This document shows, piece by piece, positions 53,661-62,803 of a stretch of 64,000 bases of DNA (positions are counted from its first letter, which is position 1; every line of letters starts with the position of its first letter). Under the pieces are notes generated by a model. It did not search any database. It was not told the DNA's origin and saw only the letters and a list, made by a program, of their open reading frames with translations. The position numbers and the translations under genes are program-made. Source of the stretch: Alkalibacterium sp. AK22 (GTDB lineage Bacteria > Bacillota > Bacilli > Lactobacillales > Carnobacteriaceae_A); assembly GCF_000585255.1 (NCBI RefSeq), contig NZ_JANL01000008.1:62001-126000 (forward strand), written 5' to 3'.

Positions 53661-55310
53661 TTATTCTACAGAAATCAAGTATGGATAAACTGGCTGATCG
53701 CCTGCATGAATTTCAACTTCCATATCAGGATAGTTTTCTTCAACAAAATCAGCAATTTTTTGAGCTTCTTCTTTAGACCCGTCTTCTCCTATGAGCAAGG
53801 TCACGATTTCACTGTCATTGTCAACCATCAGCTTGATGGTCTCTGTCGTCGTTTCAAGCAAATCAGAAGCTGTCACTTTGATTGCTCCATCAATCAGTCC
53901 CATATAGTCATCTTTTTTGATGGCAAGTCCATTGATCTCAGTGTCTCGCACAGCAAAGGTCACCTGGCCTGAGGTCACCAATTCCAATTCGTCAGTCATG
54001 GCTGCTGTGTTTGTATCCAGATCTTCTGCCGGATTATATCCAAGCATAGCCGTCAACCCCTGCTGGATTGTCTTTGTTCCCACAACAGCTGCTGCTGCAT
54101 CGACGACATCAGCTGCCTGTTCAGCCGCCATGAAAATATTCTTGTTATTCGGCAGGATGATGTACTGCTTGGCAGGCACACTCTCCATCGCTTTAACGAT
54201 GTCCTCTGTACTTGGATTCATTGTCTGTCCCCCCTGCAGTACGCAGTCGACGCCCAAACTTTCAAATAGAACTTTCAGTCCTTCTCCTGGAGCAATCGCA
54301 ACAACCGCAAAGTCTTTAACTGTTTTAGGATTTTCAGGGCTGCTGGAGAGTTCTGAGTGCTGTTCACGCATGTTGTCTACCTTGATTTTCATCAGAGAAC
54401 CGAACTTTTGTCCATAATTCATTACATCGCCGGGCTTCTCTGTATGAACGTGAACCTTAATGATTTCCTCATCCGCCACAACAAGTAGAGAATCTCCAAT
54501 TTTATCTAAGTAATTACGGAATTCCTCATAATCGAACGCCTGCTCGACCGTATCTCCCTCACCAATACGAACCATAATTTCTGTGCAATAACCGTAGGTG
54601 ATATCTTCCGTAGAGACGTGTTCATGCACACCGCTACGGTGGTGCTCAGCCCGTACTAGCTCTTCTAGCTGTACTTCTTCTTCCTGAGGCTCTTCCCCAG
54701 TCATAGCTGACAGAAAACCTTCATAAATGTAGACCAGGCCTTGTCCTCCACTGTCAACAACGCCGACTTCCTTAAGAACAGGCAGCAAATCAGGCGTTTT
54801 TTTCAACGATTTTTTTGCTGCATTCAAGACCGTTTCCATGACCTCGATCACACTGTCTGTTTCTGCTGCCACTTTGCTGCCTTGTTTAGCAGACTGTCTC
54901 GCTACCGTAAGAATAGTTCCTTCAACGGGTTTCATCACAGCATTATAGGCTGTATCGACACCAGCCTGAAAGGCTCTGGCCAGATCTGCTGCATCAATTT
55001 CTTTTTTACCTTCAAGGGCTTTAGCGAACCCGCGAAACAGCTGCGACAGGATAACACCAGAATTTCCTCGTGCGCCCATTAACAGCCCCTTGGCCAGTGC
55101 CTGGGACACGACTTCCATTTCATCGCTTGCGGAGTCTTTTACAGCATTAGCTCCACTTGTAAAGGACAAGTTCATATTGGTTCCCGTGTCTCCATCAGGT
55201 ACTGGGAAAACGTTAAGAGAGTTAACGTACTCTGTATGTTCATCTAGACGTTCTCTACCAAGAGCCACCATCGTCTTAAATTTCTTTGCATCTAACTTCT
55301 TTATATCCAC
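53661..55310 (-). CDS. fakA: fatty acid kinase subunit FakA (YloV)
   Basis: Phosphorylates exogenous fatty acids bound to FakB. The 549-residue protein has the N-terminal DhaL domain with VFPVPDGDTGTNMNLSF (metal/ATP aspartates) and GARGNSGVILSQ, then a middle domain and a C-terminal DegV-like region. I chose GTG at 55310 (MDIKKLDAKK), 11 bases after GGAGG. FakB is not in the window. Together with plsX it links fatty acid scavenging to lipid synthesis. Confidence 0.93.
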   Translation of the reverse strand: MDIKKLDAKKFKTMVALGRERLDEHTEYVNSLNVFPVPDGDTGTNMNLSFTSGANAVKDSASDEMEVVSQALAKGLLMGARGNSGVILSQLFRGFAKALEGKKEIDAADLARAFQAGVDTAYNAVMKPVEGTILTVARQSAKQGSKVAAETDSVIEVMETVLNAAKKSLKKTPDLLPVLKEVGVVDSGGQGLVYIYEGFLSAMTGEEPQEEEVQLEELVRAEHHRSGVHEHVSTEDITYGYCTEIMVRIGEGDTVEQAFDYEEFRNYLDKIGDSLLVVADEEIIKVHVHTEKPGDVMNYGQKFGSLMKIKVDNMREQHSELSSSPENPKTVKDFAVVAIAPGEGLKVLFESLGVDCVLQGGQTMNPSTEDIVKAMESVPAKQYIILPNNKNIFMAAEQAADVVDAAAAVVGTKTIQQGLTAMLGYNPAEDLDTNTAAMTDELELVTSGQVTFAVRDTEINGLAIKKDDYMGLIDGAIKVTASDLLETTTETIKLMVDNDSEIVTLLIGEDGSKEEAQKIADFVEENYPDMEVEIHAGDQPVYPYLISVE

Positions 55311-55355
55311 TTTTACTATTTCCTCCTTTGCCACAATCAAACATGTGACGTTGGC

Positions 55356-55721
55356 TTATAACTCGTTGAGTACTCTGACTCCCTGGACAAAGACATTCAC
55401 TGAGTCAGTCACGATGCCCAGATCGTGCTCAAGCTGATACCTTACTCGTTCCTGAACGTTTTTGGACACTTCTGTAATCTTAGTGCCGTAGCTGACGATG
55501 ATATAGACGTCAACAGCAATCTGATCATTTTCCTGGCGAACGACTACTCCACGTGAATAATTGTCCCGGTTCAGTATCTCGTTGATTCCGTCTCTAACAT
55601 GCTTGCGGCTGGCCATCCCGACGATACCATAAATTTCAGTAGCTGCTCCACCGACAACGGTGGAAATAACGTCGCTGGACATTTCTATCGTTCCAAATTC
55701 ATTGTTCAATTGAATACTCAT
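55356..55721 (-). CDS. Asp23/Gls24 family protein (YloU)
   Basis: 121 residues starting MSIQLNNEFGTIEMSSDVISTVVGGAA, with ATEIYGIVGMA and VDVYIIVSYGTKI typical of the family. Members coat the membrane or respond to envelope stress; this is the yloU position directly upstream of yloV/fakA, the conserved Firmicute pair. The ATG at 55721 follows AAAGGGGA. A terminator-like hairpin lies upstream at 55807-55836. Confidence 0.92.
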   Translation of the reverse strand: MSIQLNNEFGTIEMSSDVISTVVGGAATEIYGIVGMASRKHVRDGINEILNRDNYSRGVVVRQENDQIAVDVYIIVSYGTKITEVSKNVQERVRYQLEHDLGIVTDSVNVFVQGVRVLNEL

Positions 55722-55806
55722 CCTTTTTCCCCTTTCGTTTGACATGCATACCTGCATCTAAAGGTTTCTTTGACATTCAAACATATTTTAGCATATTGAG
55801 CCCGCT

Positions 55807-55836
55807 AAAAAAAGACAAGATGTATCCTCCCTTGCC
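55807..55836 (-). terminator. terminator-like hairpin in the yloU leader
   Basis: On the minus strand GGCAAG (55836-55831) can pair with CTTGTC (55819-55814, one G-U), followed by seven T (55813-55807). It stands upstream of yloU, so it would end a leader or small RNA rather than a gene. Confidence 0.5.
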
Positions 55837-55917
55837 TCTCTCTGACCTGTACACTAGATTTGTTCATACAATCCAGTATACACTGTTATAGCCTCTATTT
55901 GTAGATAAACCTGTTAT

Positions 55918-55945
55918 TTGACAATAAATTTCTATGCATTATATG
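55918..55945 (+). promoter_or_regulatory. candidate promoter of rpmB
   Basis: Perfect TTGACA (55918-55923), 16 bases, TATATG (55940-55945). The leader of about 145 bases has no recognised structure; the whole 55722-56098 gap otherwise holds only the hairpin above. Confidence 0.65.
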
Positions 55946-56098
55946 AAATAGACATCAGGTATCCTTTCTCTATAGTCTGTAAAGTAAAAAACCTTTAAGG
56001 AGATCAAAAAACACTTGCCTCCTTCTCTCATCTATGGTAACTTGTATAAGTATGATTTAGCTTTGATTGATAAGGCTAAGCACGAAGGAGGAGAAAAA

Positions 56099-56287
56099 AT
56101 GGCTAAAGAATGTTTTGTAACTGGACGTAAAGCTAGAAGCGGAAACAACCGCTCACACGCTAACAACAAATCAAAACGTCGTTTCGCTGCGAACCTGCAG
56201 AAAGTTCGCATCATGGTTGACGGCAAACCTAAAAAAGTTTGGGTCTCTGCTCGCGCTTTAAAATCAGGTAAAGTTGAACGCGTTTAA
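56099..56287 (+). CDS. rpmB: 50S ribosomal protein L28
   Basis: 62 basic residues beginning [20 protein letters not shown], a complete L28. The zinc-type cysteine pairs found in some L28 forms are missing (a single Cys, residue 5), so this is the zinc-independent version. ATG 56099 follows AAGGAGGAG; the frame from 56015 is leader. Divergent from yloU, as in Bacillus. Confidence 0.97.
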   Translation: MAKECFVTGRKARSGNNRSHANNKSKRRFAANLQKVRIMVDGKPKKVWVSARALKSGKVERV

Positions 56288-56301
56288 TCACAACCACAAA
56301 T

Positions 56302-56355
56302 AAAAGAACGGAAAAACTCAGATCCCTGTGATCCTGGTTTTCCGTTCTTTTTTAA
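56302..56355. terminator. bidirectional terminator rpmB/thiN
   Basis: AAAAGAACGGAAAA (56302-56315) pairs perfectly with TTTTCCGTTCTTTT (56338-56351), T-run after. It serves rpmB (+) and thiN (-). Confidence 0.94.
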
Positions 56356-56356
56356 T

Positions 56357-57001
56357 TTATCCGCTGCTTTGTATAACAGCCAAAACGCCCTCTGAAAATG
56401 AAAAACGACTATATTCTTGTGTAAATTCATTACTGATTAGAGTAACTGGATATGCTGTATCCAATCTATCGACTGGATACTTCACCCCAGTTGTACTCAA
56501 ACCTTTAAGAGCTGTCATCCCTACAAAGGCCAAGTATTTCATATTCTTTTGCCTGTCTAAATGATAACTGCCTGCTTTATAAAAGGTCACATTGTTTTGT
56601 GAATGCTTAAACTCAATTTTTTGAATAATATCTTCGAACCTTGGCTGATGTACTAAAAAAAGTAGGTTAAGCAAATGGTCCATTCGACCTCCAGACCAGT
56701 TATAAACAAATAGTTTGTCTGGCTTATAGCGCTTCTCAGCCCACTCGATGGCCAGCTCAGCATCCGTATCATCTTTTTCAGCTTCAAACCGGCGATACTC
56801 CCTGGCTTCTCTGGTAATCTTTTCATACTCTGCTTCGGATACCGAGTCAAAGTCTCCAATCGCCAGATCAACTGAAACTCCCTCATCTAGCAACATCAGG
56901 GCCCCTTTGTCTACTCCCACTACTTTGTCTCCCGGTCTCAAATCAAGCCTTAACTTGTCCATTTCGGGAGACCCCAGCATGATATGCACCCGGCTTATCA
57001 T
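56357..57001 (-). CDS. thiN: thiamine pyrophosphokinase
   Basis: Converts thiamine to thiamine pyrophosphate. The 214-residue protein has VGVDKGALMLLDEG, LAIGDFDSV, EKDDTDAELAIEWA and GGRMDHLLNLLFL, the family's substrate and metal motifs. Starts inside the rpe stop (4-base ATGA overlap), so translation is coupled. Order rsgA-rpe-thiN is the common Firmicute one. Confidence 0.95.
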   Translation of the reverse strand: MISRVHIMLGSPEMDKLRLDLRPGDKVVGVDKGALMLLDEGVSVDLAIGDFDSVSEAEYEKITREAREYRRFEAEKDDTDAELAIEWAEKRYKPDKLFVYNWSGGRMDHLLNLLFLVHQPRFEDIIQKIEFKHSQNNVTFYKAGSYHLDRQKNMKYLAFVGMTALKGLSTTGVKYPVDRLDTAYPVTLISNEFTQEYSRFSFSEGVLAVIQSSG

Positions 57002-57654
57002 CCTTTGTTGACCGCCTTTTGAAGACTATCAATCTGGCTGGCCGCATTTTCAGCATTATAAATATAAGATCCTGCAACCATTACTGTCGCACCTGCTTCT
57101 GCACATGCTGCAGCTGTTTCAGGATTGATGCCTCCATCCACTTCTATTTCGTAATCTAGTTTTTCATTTTTTTTCAGCATATCCAGCTGCCTGATTTTAT
57201 CAAGGGTTTCTGGTATAAACGCCTGCCCACCAAAACCCGGATTGACCGTCATGACCAGAACGAGATCGACCATCGGCAGAACTGCCTGGACTTGAGATAC
57301 TGGGGTTGCCGGATTTAAAGCAATACCTGCCTTGATTCCTTTGTTCTTGATCATCTGAAGCGCCCGATGGACATGCACAGTGCTTTCAGCATGGATTGTG
57401 ACCAGATCTGCTCCAGCTTCATAAAAAGAATCTATATACTCTTCCGGCTTCTCTACCATCAGGTGGCAGTCCATCAACAAATCAGTATGGGGTCTCAGCG
57501 CCTTGACCACATTAGCCCCAAACGTCAAATTGGGTACAAAATGGCCATCCATTGTGTCGACATGGATCCATTTTGCCCCTCCTTGCTCAACTTTTTTAAC
57601 TTCTTTTTTCAGTTCTGCAAAATCTGCACTCAATATCGAAGGAGCAATTTTCAT
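56998..57654 (-). CDS. rpe: ribulose-phosphate 3-epimerase
   Basis: Pentose phosphate enzyme. 218 residues: MKIAPSILSADF, HVDTMDGHFVPNLTFG (catalytic Asp/His region), MTVNPGFGGQ and EVDGGINPETA. Two adjacent ATGs (57657, 57654); the second gives better spacing to AGAGGA and the usual N-terminus. It starts two bases after rsgA ends. Confidence 0.96.
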   Translation of the reverse strand: MKIAPSILSADFAELKKEVKKVEQGGAKWIHVDTMDGHFVPNLTFGANVVKALRPHTDLLMDCHLMVEKPEEYIDSFYEAGADLVTIHAESTVHVHRALQMIKNKGIKAGIALNPATPVSQVQAVLPMVDLVLVMTVNPGFGGQAFIPETLDKIRQLDMLKKNEKLDYEIEVDGGINPETAAACAEAGATVMVAGSYIYNAENAASQIDSLQKAVNKG

Positions 57655-57656
57655 CA

Positions 57657-58571
57657 TCAACTTCCTCTCTTCTTTCCATAACGTGGTTTTCTATTCTGTA
57701 TTTCTTCAAGTATCGAAAGATAGTGATCGTACCTGTGCTGGGCAATAGTTCCCTTATTTACTGCTGTCTTGACCGCACAGTTCGGTTCATTTTGATGAAC
57801 ACACCCTTTAAACCGGCATTCTCGGCCTGTTTCCCATATCTCAGGAAAACAGACTGCCAGATCTGCAGCAGCGATATCATCAAACTCAATAGCACTAAAT
57901 CCCGGTGTATCAGCAATCAGTCCACCCAGCAAAGGAACCAGTTCAACATGTCTGGTCGTATGCCGGCCTCTGCCAAGAGATTTGGAAGTTTCTCCAATTT
58001 TAAGCTGCAGATTCGCATCCAGTCTATTCAATAGAGTCGATTTTCCAGCACCCGATTGCCCAAGAAATACTGCCAGACGCTTAGTAATCATGCTTCCAAA
58101 CAAATCTTCCACTTCGACTTGTTCCAAGACCTTGTCTCTTTCAGGCAAAATGACCTCATAGCCTATCTTACGATAATAATCGGCATGTACTTTAACTTTT
58201 TCATATTCTTTTTCGTCTGCCAGGTCTGTTTTTGTGATCCAGATGACCGGCTGAATATGGTGTTGTTCAAGAGACACTAAATACCGGTCTAGAAGTGAGG
58301 TAGAAAAATCAGGATCTTTGAGTGACATGATGATCACCCCAATATCCACATTGGCCACCGTCGGTCGAGTCAGCTGATTACTGCGCTGACTGATTTCCTC
58401 CAGAGTTCCTTCTGTGATAGCAGAAGCTGAGAACTTGACCTCATCACCAACAAGAGGACTCTCGTTTCTTTTTCTAAAAATCCCTCTGGGCTTAGTCTGA
58501 TAGATTTTTCCATCTTCTGACTGAATATAGTAAAATCCACTTAAAGCTTTGATGATACGTCCATTTTTCAA
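57657..58571 (-). CDS. rsgA: ribosome small subunit GTPase RsgA
   Basis: Circularly permuted GTPase checking 30S maturation. OB fold first (GRIIKALSGFYYIQ), then G-motifs in order G4 (TKTDL), G1 (GQSGAGKSTLLN), G3 (DTPG), then the zinc knuckle (C...C-x-H...C region: RECRFKGCVHQNEPNC). I place the start at a TTG (58571; M-KNGRIIKALSG) because AAAGGA lies 9 bases upstream and it matches Bacillus RsgA; an ATG at 58604 inside prkC lacks a site. 304 aa. Confidence 0.93.
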   Translation of the reverse strand: MKNGRIIKALSGFYYIQSEDGKIYQTKPRGIFRKRNESPLVGDEVKFSASAITEGTLEEISQRSNQLTRPTVANVDIGVIIMSLKDPDFSTSLLDRYLVSLEQHHIQPVIWITKTDLADEKEYEKVKVHADYYRKIGYEVILPERDKVLEQVEVEDLFGSMITKRLAVFLGQSGAGKSTLLNRLDANLQLKIGETSKSLGRGRHTTRHVELVPLLGGLIADTPGFSAIEFDDIAAADLAVCFPEIWETGRECRFKGCVHQNEPNCAVKTAVNKGTIAQHRYDHYLSILEEIQNRKPRYGKKRGS

Positions 58572-58596
58572 GCTGTCGCGTCCTTTCTGTTTAAAC

Positions 58597-60627
58597 TCAG
58601 TCATCCGGACTGATTTCGAGTTCCTCTTTAATTAGCTCACCATCTCTGTAAACCCTAAATGCTGCTGTCTGACCCTCTTCAACCGTCAAATTCAGTATAA
58701 CCGGCGTATCCTCAAAAATGTCAAACGCTCTATATACCTCATCAAAAGAATTTTCAGCATCTTCTACGTATATCTCAATCTGATTAGCCTCGAGACTCTG
58801 CTCTTCTACATCTTGTTCATCGTTTTCGTCATTCTCTTCAGATTCTTCTGTTTCGTTCTCATCATCTCGATTGTTCGGTGACTCATAATCGACGATGATT
58901 CCTCTGTCGAAAGATATAGTTTCGGGTTCTTCAGGTCCACTTGAAAAGACAACTGAAATACGGGAACCAGGATAAATTGTTGTGCCCGGTTCAGGAGATT
59001 GTCTAGCTACCTGACCTTCCGGAATCGTGTCGTGCGGCTCGTTCGTTATCGTCACCGACAGATTCAAATCATTGGCATAATCTTCGACCCCGACAGATGA
59101 ATACCCAATCAGCCGTCTTAACGCAAAACCTTCAGGTCCGGTGCTGACTACCAGAGTAACAATCGTATCTCCTGGAACTGCCTCTTCACCAGCTTCTAAA
59201 CTCTGAGAGATGACACGTCCTTCCTGTACCTCAGCGCTAAAGGCTTCCTCCCTTTCGACTGTGAAACCTAAATCCGTTAACTCAGCACGGGCATCTTCGA
59301 AAGCCTGACCCTCATAATTCTCCATTGCGACACGTTCTTCCCCCATACTAACATAGAGATTAATCGCGGCTCCTTCCCTCAATACAGCACCCTCGGAAGG
59401 ACGGGAACGAATAACATGATCCGCTTCAATCTCTGCGTGATACTGCTCGGTCAATTCACCAAGCTCAAGGTTGAGTTCGCTCAGACTATTTTCTACCTCT
59501 TCAAGGCTGACACCTGAAAAATCCGGTACCTGCACCTCTTGAGGCCGAGTCATGCTGAACACTAGTAGTGAACCAATCATCACCAGCAGCAGAATAATAA
59601 TCAGCAGCAGGTTGCGCCTTTTCTTCCAGCTCGACTGCTCATCCTGTGGACTTGCTTTATCCGAAGCATTCGCCAGCTCTAATGTGGCTGTCCGGCTGTT
59701 GTCCGTTTTTGCTGTGAATTCGGCTTGAGCCGGTACAGGAATAGGCTGAATCATTTTGGTCTCATCATCTGAGAAAGAAGTTGGCTCAAAACGTGCCTCA
59801 TCAGAACGGGAAGCGGATAATGCCGATTCCAGATCTTCCTTCATTTCGACTATGGATCCATAACGATTAGAGGCTTCTTTTGCAGTCGCTCTCAGAACAA
59901 CGTTTTCGAGCGCCTGAGGCAGAGAAGAATCATTCTCTTTCAGGGAAGGCATATCATTTTGAAAATGTTTCAGCGCAATTGACACTGCTGATTCTCCGTC
60001 AAAAGGTACTTTTCCTGAGAGCATTTCATAGAGCAAGATACCCAGTGAATAAATATCCGACTGCTTAGTTGCCATGCTGCCCCTTGCCTGTTCAGGTGAA
60101 ATGTAGTGCACTGATCCAAGCAAGGAGTTGGTCTGAGTAATTGAGTTCTCAGATAAGGCTACAGCGATACCAAAATCCGTAATTTTCACCTTCTCATCAT
60201 GATCAATTAAGATATTCTGAGGCTTGAGATCTCTATGAATAATATTGTGATTGTGGGCATATTCTACAGCATCCAATATCTGAGTCATAATGCCAATCGT
60301 TTTTCGGTAAGGAAGTGGGTGATGATGCTTGATAAAATCTTTCAGGTCATACCCTTCAACATATTCCATGACAATATAAGGAGTGTCGTCTTCCCCGACG
60401 TCCACAACATTGACAATATTTGGATGAGTCAGTTCAGTTGTTGAAAGAGCTTCGCGCTTAAATCGCCGAATACTTGCTTCGTCATTATGAAAGTTGTAGG
60501 CCATCAGCTTGACAGCGACTTGCCTTTCCAGTATGAGGTCTGTCGCTAAATATACCTTGGCCATCCCGCCGGATCCGATTTCTTTTATAATTTTATACCT
60601 GTTGCTTATTCTCTCTCCTGGTATCAT
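58597..60627 (-). CDS. prkC: PASTA-domain Ser/Thr protein kinase (PrkC/StkP)
   Basis: Cell-wall-sensing kinase. 676 residues: kinase domain (about 10-270) with GSGGMAKVYLA, VAVKLM, HRDLKPQN and DFGIA; membrane helix (about 340-362); three extracellular PASTA repeats (about 367-570); then a very acidic Asp/Glu/Asn linker and a C-terminal beta-like domain. Forms a pair with the phosphatase gene one base upstream. The acidic linker after PASTA is unusual. Confidence 0.95.
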   Translation of the reverse strand: MIPGERISNRYKIIKEIGSGGMAKVYLATDLILERQVAVKLMAYNFHNDEASIRRFKREALSTTELTHPNIVNVVDVGEDDTPYIVMEYVEGYDLKDFIKHHHPLPYRKTIGIMTQILDAVEYAHNHNIIHRDLKPQNILIDHDEKVKITDFGIAVALSENSITQTNSLLGSVHYISPEQARGSMATKQSDIYSLGILLYEMLSGKVPFDGESAVSIALKHFQNDMPSLKENDSSLPQALENVVLRATAKEASNRYGSIVEMKEDLESALSASRSDEARFEPTSFSDDETKMIQPIPVPAQAEFTAKTDNSRTATLELANASDKASPQDEQSSWKKRRNLLLIIILLLVMIGSLLVFSMTRPQEVQVPDFSGVSLEEVENSLSELNLELGELTEQYHAEIEADHVIRSRPSEGAVLREGAAINLYVSMGEERVAMENYEGQAFEDARAELTDLGFTVEREEAFSAEVQEGRVISQSLEAGEEAVPGDTIVTLVVSTGPEGFALRRLIGYSSVGVEDYANDLNLSVTITNEPHDTIPEGQVARQSPEPGTTIYPGSRISVVFSSGPEEPETISFDRGIIVDYESPNNRDDENETEESEENDENDEQDVEEQSLEANQIEIYVEDAENSFDEVYRAFDIFEDTPVILNLTVEEGQTAAFRVYRDGELIKEELEISPDD

Positions 60628-60628
60628 A

Positions 60629-61381
60629 TCATTCCCCTCCCTTCCTATGTCGGTCCTCTTGAATCAGACAAAGACTGATGTTGTCTGTCGATCCATTCTC
60701 AAGGGCTTTGAGCACCAGTGATTCGCCTATACGGTCTAAATGGGTTTCTTTACTTAAAACAGCTTGCATTGACTGAATGTCCAGCCCATTGGACAGGCCG
60801 TCAGAACAGAGCAACAGCAAATCTGTTTCCTCACGTTCCAGAAGGAAAAAGTCGACATTCACTTTGTCGTATACACCCAAAGACCGTGTCAGTGTATGTC
60901 TCTGGCGGTGGGTTTTTGCTTCTTCAGCGGTTATCTCTCCACTCATCTGAAGTTCGTTGGCAAAAGAGTGGTCGATTGTGATCAGGTCAAGATGACCCGT
61001 TTGGCTGTTAAGCTGATAAGCTCGACTGTCTCCAATGTTTCCTATCAGGATTTTATCTCCTATAAAGGCAGCTGTCACCAGTGTAGTACCCATGCCTTCA
61101 AGATCATCATAACTTTTTGCCACCCGATAAATGCGCTGATTCTCTAAATTGATGTGATGATCCAGCCATGTTTTGACTTTGTCTTCAGCAGTAAAAGCTG
61201 TCTCTTCCCACTGGTGACCAAGCTGTATAACGGCCATCTCGCTCGCAATATCCCCCGCCTTATGTCCACCCATCCCGTCACACAGGATAGCTAGGAGCTG
61301 GCCATTTTGATTATAAAAGAGTTCAAGGTAATCCTGATTAGAAGAGCGCCTGCCTATATGCGTTTTTTTACATGTATTCAC
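60629..61381 (-). CDS. prpC: PP2C-type Ser/Thr phosphatase (PrpC/Stp)
   Basis: Dephosphorylates PrkC and its targets. The 250-residue metal-dependent phosphatase contains RRSSNQD, LCDGMGGHKAGDIAS, GNIGDSRAY, LLLCSDGLSN and GSTDNISL. GTG start at 61381 with GGAG 9 bases before. Kinase and phosphatase genes are one base apart, typical of the pair. Confidence 0.96.
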   Translation of the reverse strand: MNTCKKTHIGRRSSNQDYLELFYNQNGQLLAILCDGMGGHKAGDIASEMAVIQLGHQWEETAFTAEDKVKTWLDHHINLENQRIYRVAKSYDDLEGMGTTLVTAAFIGDKILIGNIGDSRAYQLNSQTGHLDLITIDHSFANELQMSGEITAEEAKTHRQRHTLTRSLGVYDKVNVDFFLLEREETDLLLLCSDGLSNGLDIQSMQAVLSKETHLDRIGESLVLKALENGSTDNISLCLIQEDRHRKGGE

Positions 61382-61444
61382 TCATTATCACTCCAGCCCT
61401 CACTATGTAGCGGACTGCCTTTTCAGCCAGTTTCCGCAAGTGTT

Positions 61445-62803
61445 CTAGTCTTCTTTTCTTTTCAATGCTGCAATAAAAAATCCATCTGTCTGATAATAGT
61501 GCGGATACAAATGCAGCATACCATCAGATTCAGCTTTAGAAAGCGCTTGGCTTGTATGCACTTCCTGTTTTTCATAGTCAGGATGCGTGTGTAAAAACTG
61601 CTCGATAACTTCATCGTTTTCTTTACGGGTAATGGTACACGTACTGTAGACCAGTAGCCCGTCTTTTTTGACCAAAGGCGCCACCGCATCCAGTATATCC
61701 AGCTGCACTTTCTGAAGAGAAACTATGTCTTCCAGTTTTTTCTGGTAGCGTATGTCCGGCTTGCGTCTCATCAGTCCAAGCCCGGAACATGGTGCATCTA
61801 CAAGAACCCGCTCAAAGCTTTGGGGCTCAAAGACATTACCTGCCTGCCGTGCATCCATCGCACGTGTATCGACCACATCTAACACACGCAGACGAGCTGC
61901 ATTTTCAATGATTTTGTTTACTTTTTTTTCATGCAGATCAAGTGCTGTCACTTTTCCTCCAGCTTCTGCACTCAGATAGGAAGCGATGTGAGCGGTCTTT
62001 CCTCCCGGGGCCGCACAGGCATCTAGCACCTGATCAGCCGGAGTCAGCTGCATCGCTTCAGCTACCAAGGCCGAGCTTTCATCTTGAACTGTAATCACTC
62101 CTTCAATAAAGAGTGCGGAGTTTACCGGCAAGCCATTCTGGCAGATCAATACCTGGTCAGAGACTTTACTTCTAACGGTCTCAAATCCTTCTTCAGCCAA
62201 TTGACGGGCCACGTCTTCTACTGACTGCCTGTTTGTGTTTACTCTTACGCTGACTTTGGCCCGACTAGACAGTGACTGCAACAATTCTTCGGTCTGTTCT
62301 CGGCCCACTTCTTCCTCCAGAAGGCTGACAATCCATTCTGGATAGCTGTAAGTGACTGACATGCGAAGACCCCACTCCCTAATAGCTTGCGGATCGCGGA
62401 CTCCTTTCCGATCGATTGCTCTCAGCACTCCATTAATGAAACCAGATATCCCTTTATGTCCTTTGAATTTGGCAATCTGAACGGCTTCATCTACAGCAGC
62501 ATGTGTAGGGATCCTGTCCAAAATAATCATCTGATAGAGTGACAGTCGCAAAAGCTGCCTAACCCAACTGTCTATCTTTTTCTGCCGGCCGATAAAAGGT
62601 TCTAGCATGTAATCCAGCTTGATTTTGTTTTGAATGACCCCGTAGACCAGTTCTGTCAGGAAAGCGCGGTCTGTAGCCGTCAGTTCCTTTGAATTTAGTA
62701 CATCATTCAACAACAGGTTACTGAAGGCCTGCTGTTTTTCTACTTTTTCCAATACAGTCATAGCCAAATAGCGGCTATTTTGATTCATTTTAGATTTCTT
62801 CAA
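61445..62803 (-). CDS. rsmB: 16S rRNA (cytosine-C5) methyltransferase RsmB
   Basis: Methylates C967 of 16S rRNA. 452 residues: N-terminal NusB-like RNA-binding domain (about 1-150) and SAM methyltransferase with DACAAPGGKTAHIAS, LVDAPCSGLGLMRRKPD (catalytic Cys) and VYSTCT. The TTG start at 62803 has AAGGAG 6 bases upstream and overlaps the fmt end by 14 bases; an ATG at codon 6 is the alternative. Confidence 0.94.
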   Translation of the reverse strand: MKKSKMNQNSRYLAMTVLEKVEKQQAFSNLLLNDVLNSKELTATDRAFLTELVYGVIQNKIKLDYMLEPFIGRQKKIDSWVRQLLRLSLYQMIILDRIPTHAAVDEAVQIAKFKGHKGISGFINGVLRAIDRKGVRDPQAIREWGLRMSVTYSYPEWIVSLLEEEVGREQTEELLQSLSSRAKVSVRVNTNRQSVEDVARQLAEEGFETVRSKVSDQVLICQNGLPVNSALFIEGVITVQDESSALVAEAMQLTPADQVLDACAAPGGKTAHIASYLSAEAGGKVTALDLHEKKVNKIIENAARLRVLDVVDTRAMDARQAGNVFEPQSFERVLVDAPCSGLGLMRRKPDIRYQKKLEDIVSLQKVQLDILDAVAPLVKKDGLLVYSTCTITRKENDEVIEQFLHTHPDYEKQEVHTSQALSKAESDGMLHLYPHYYQTDGFFIAALKRKED

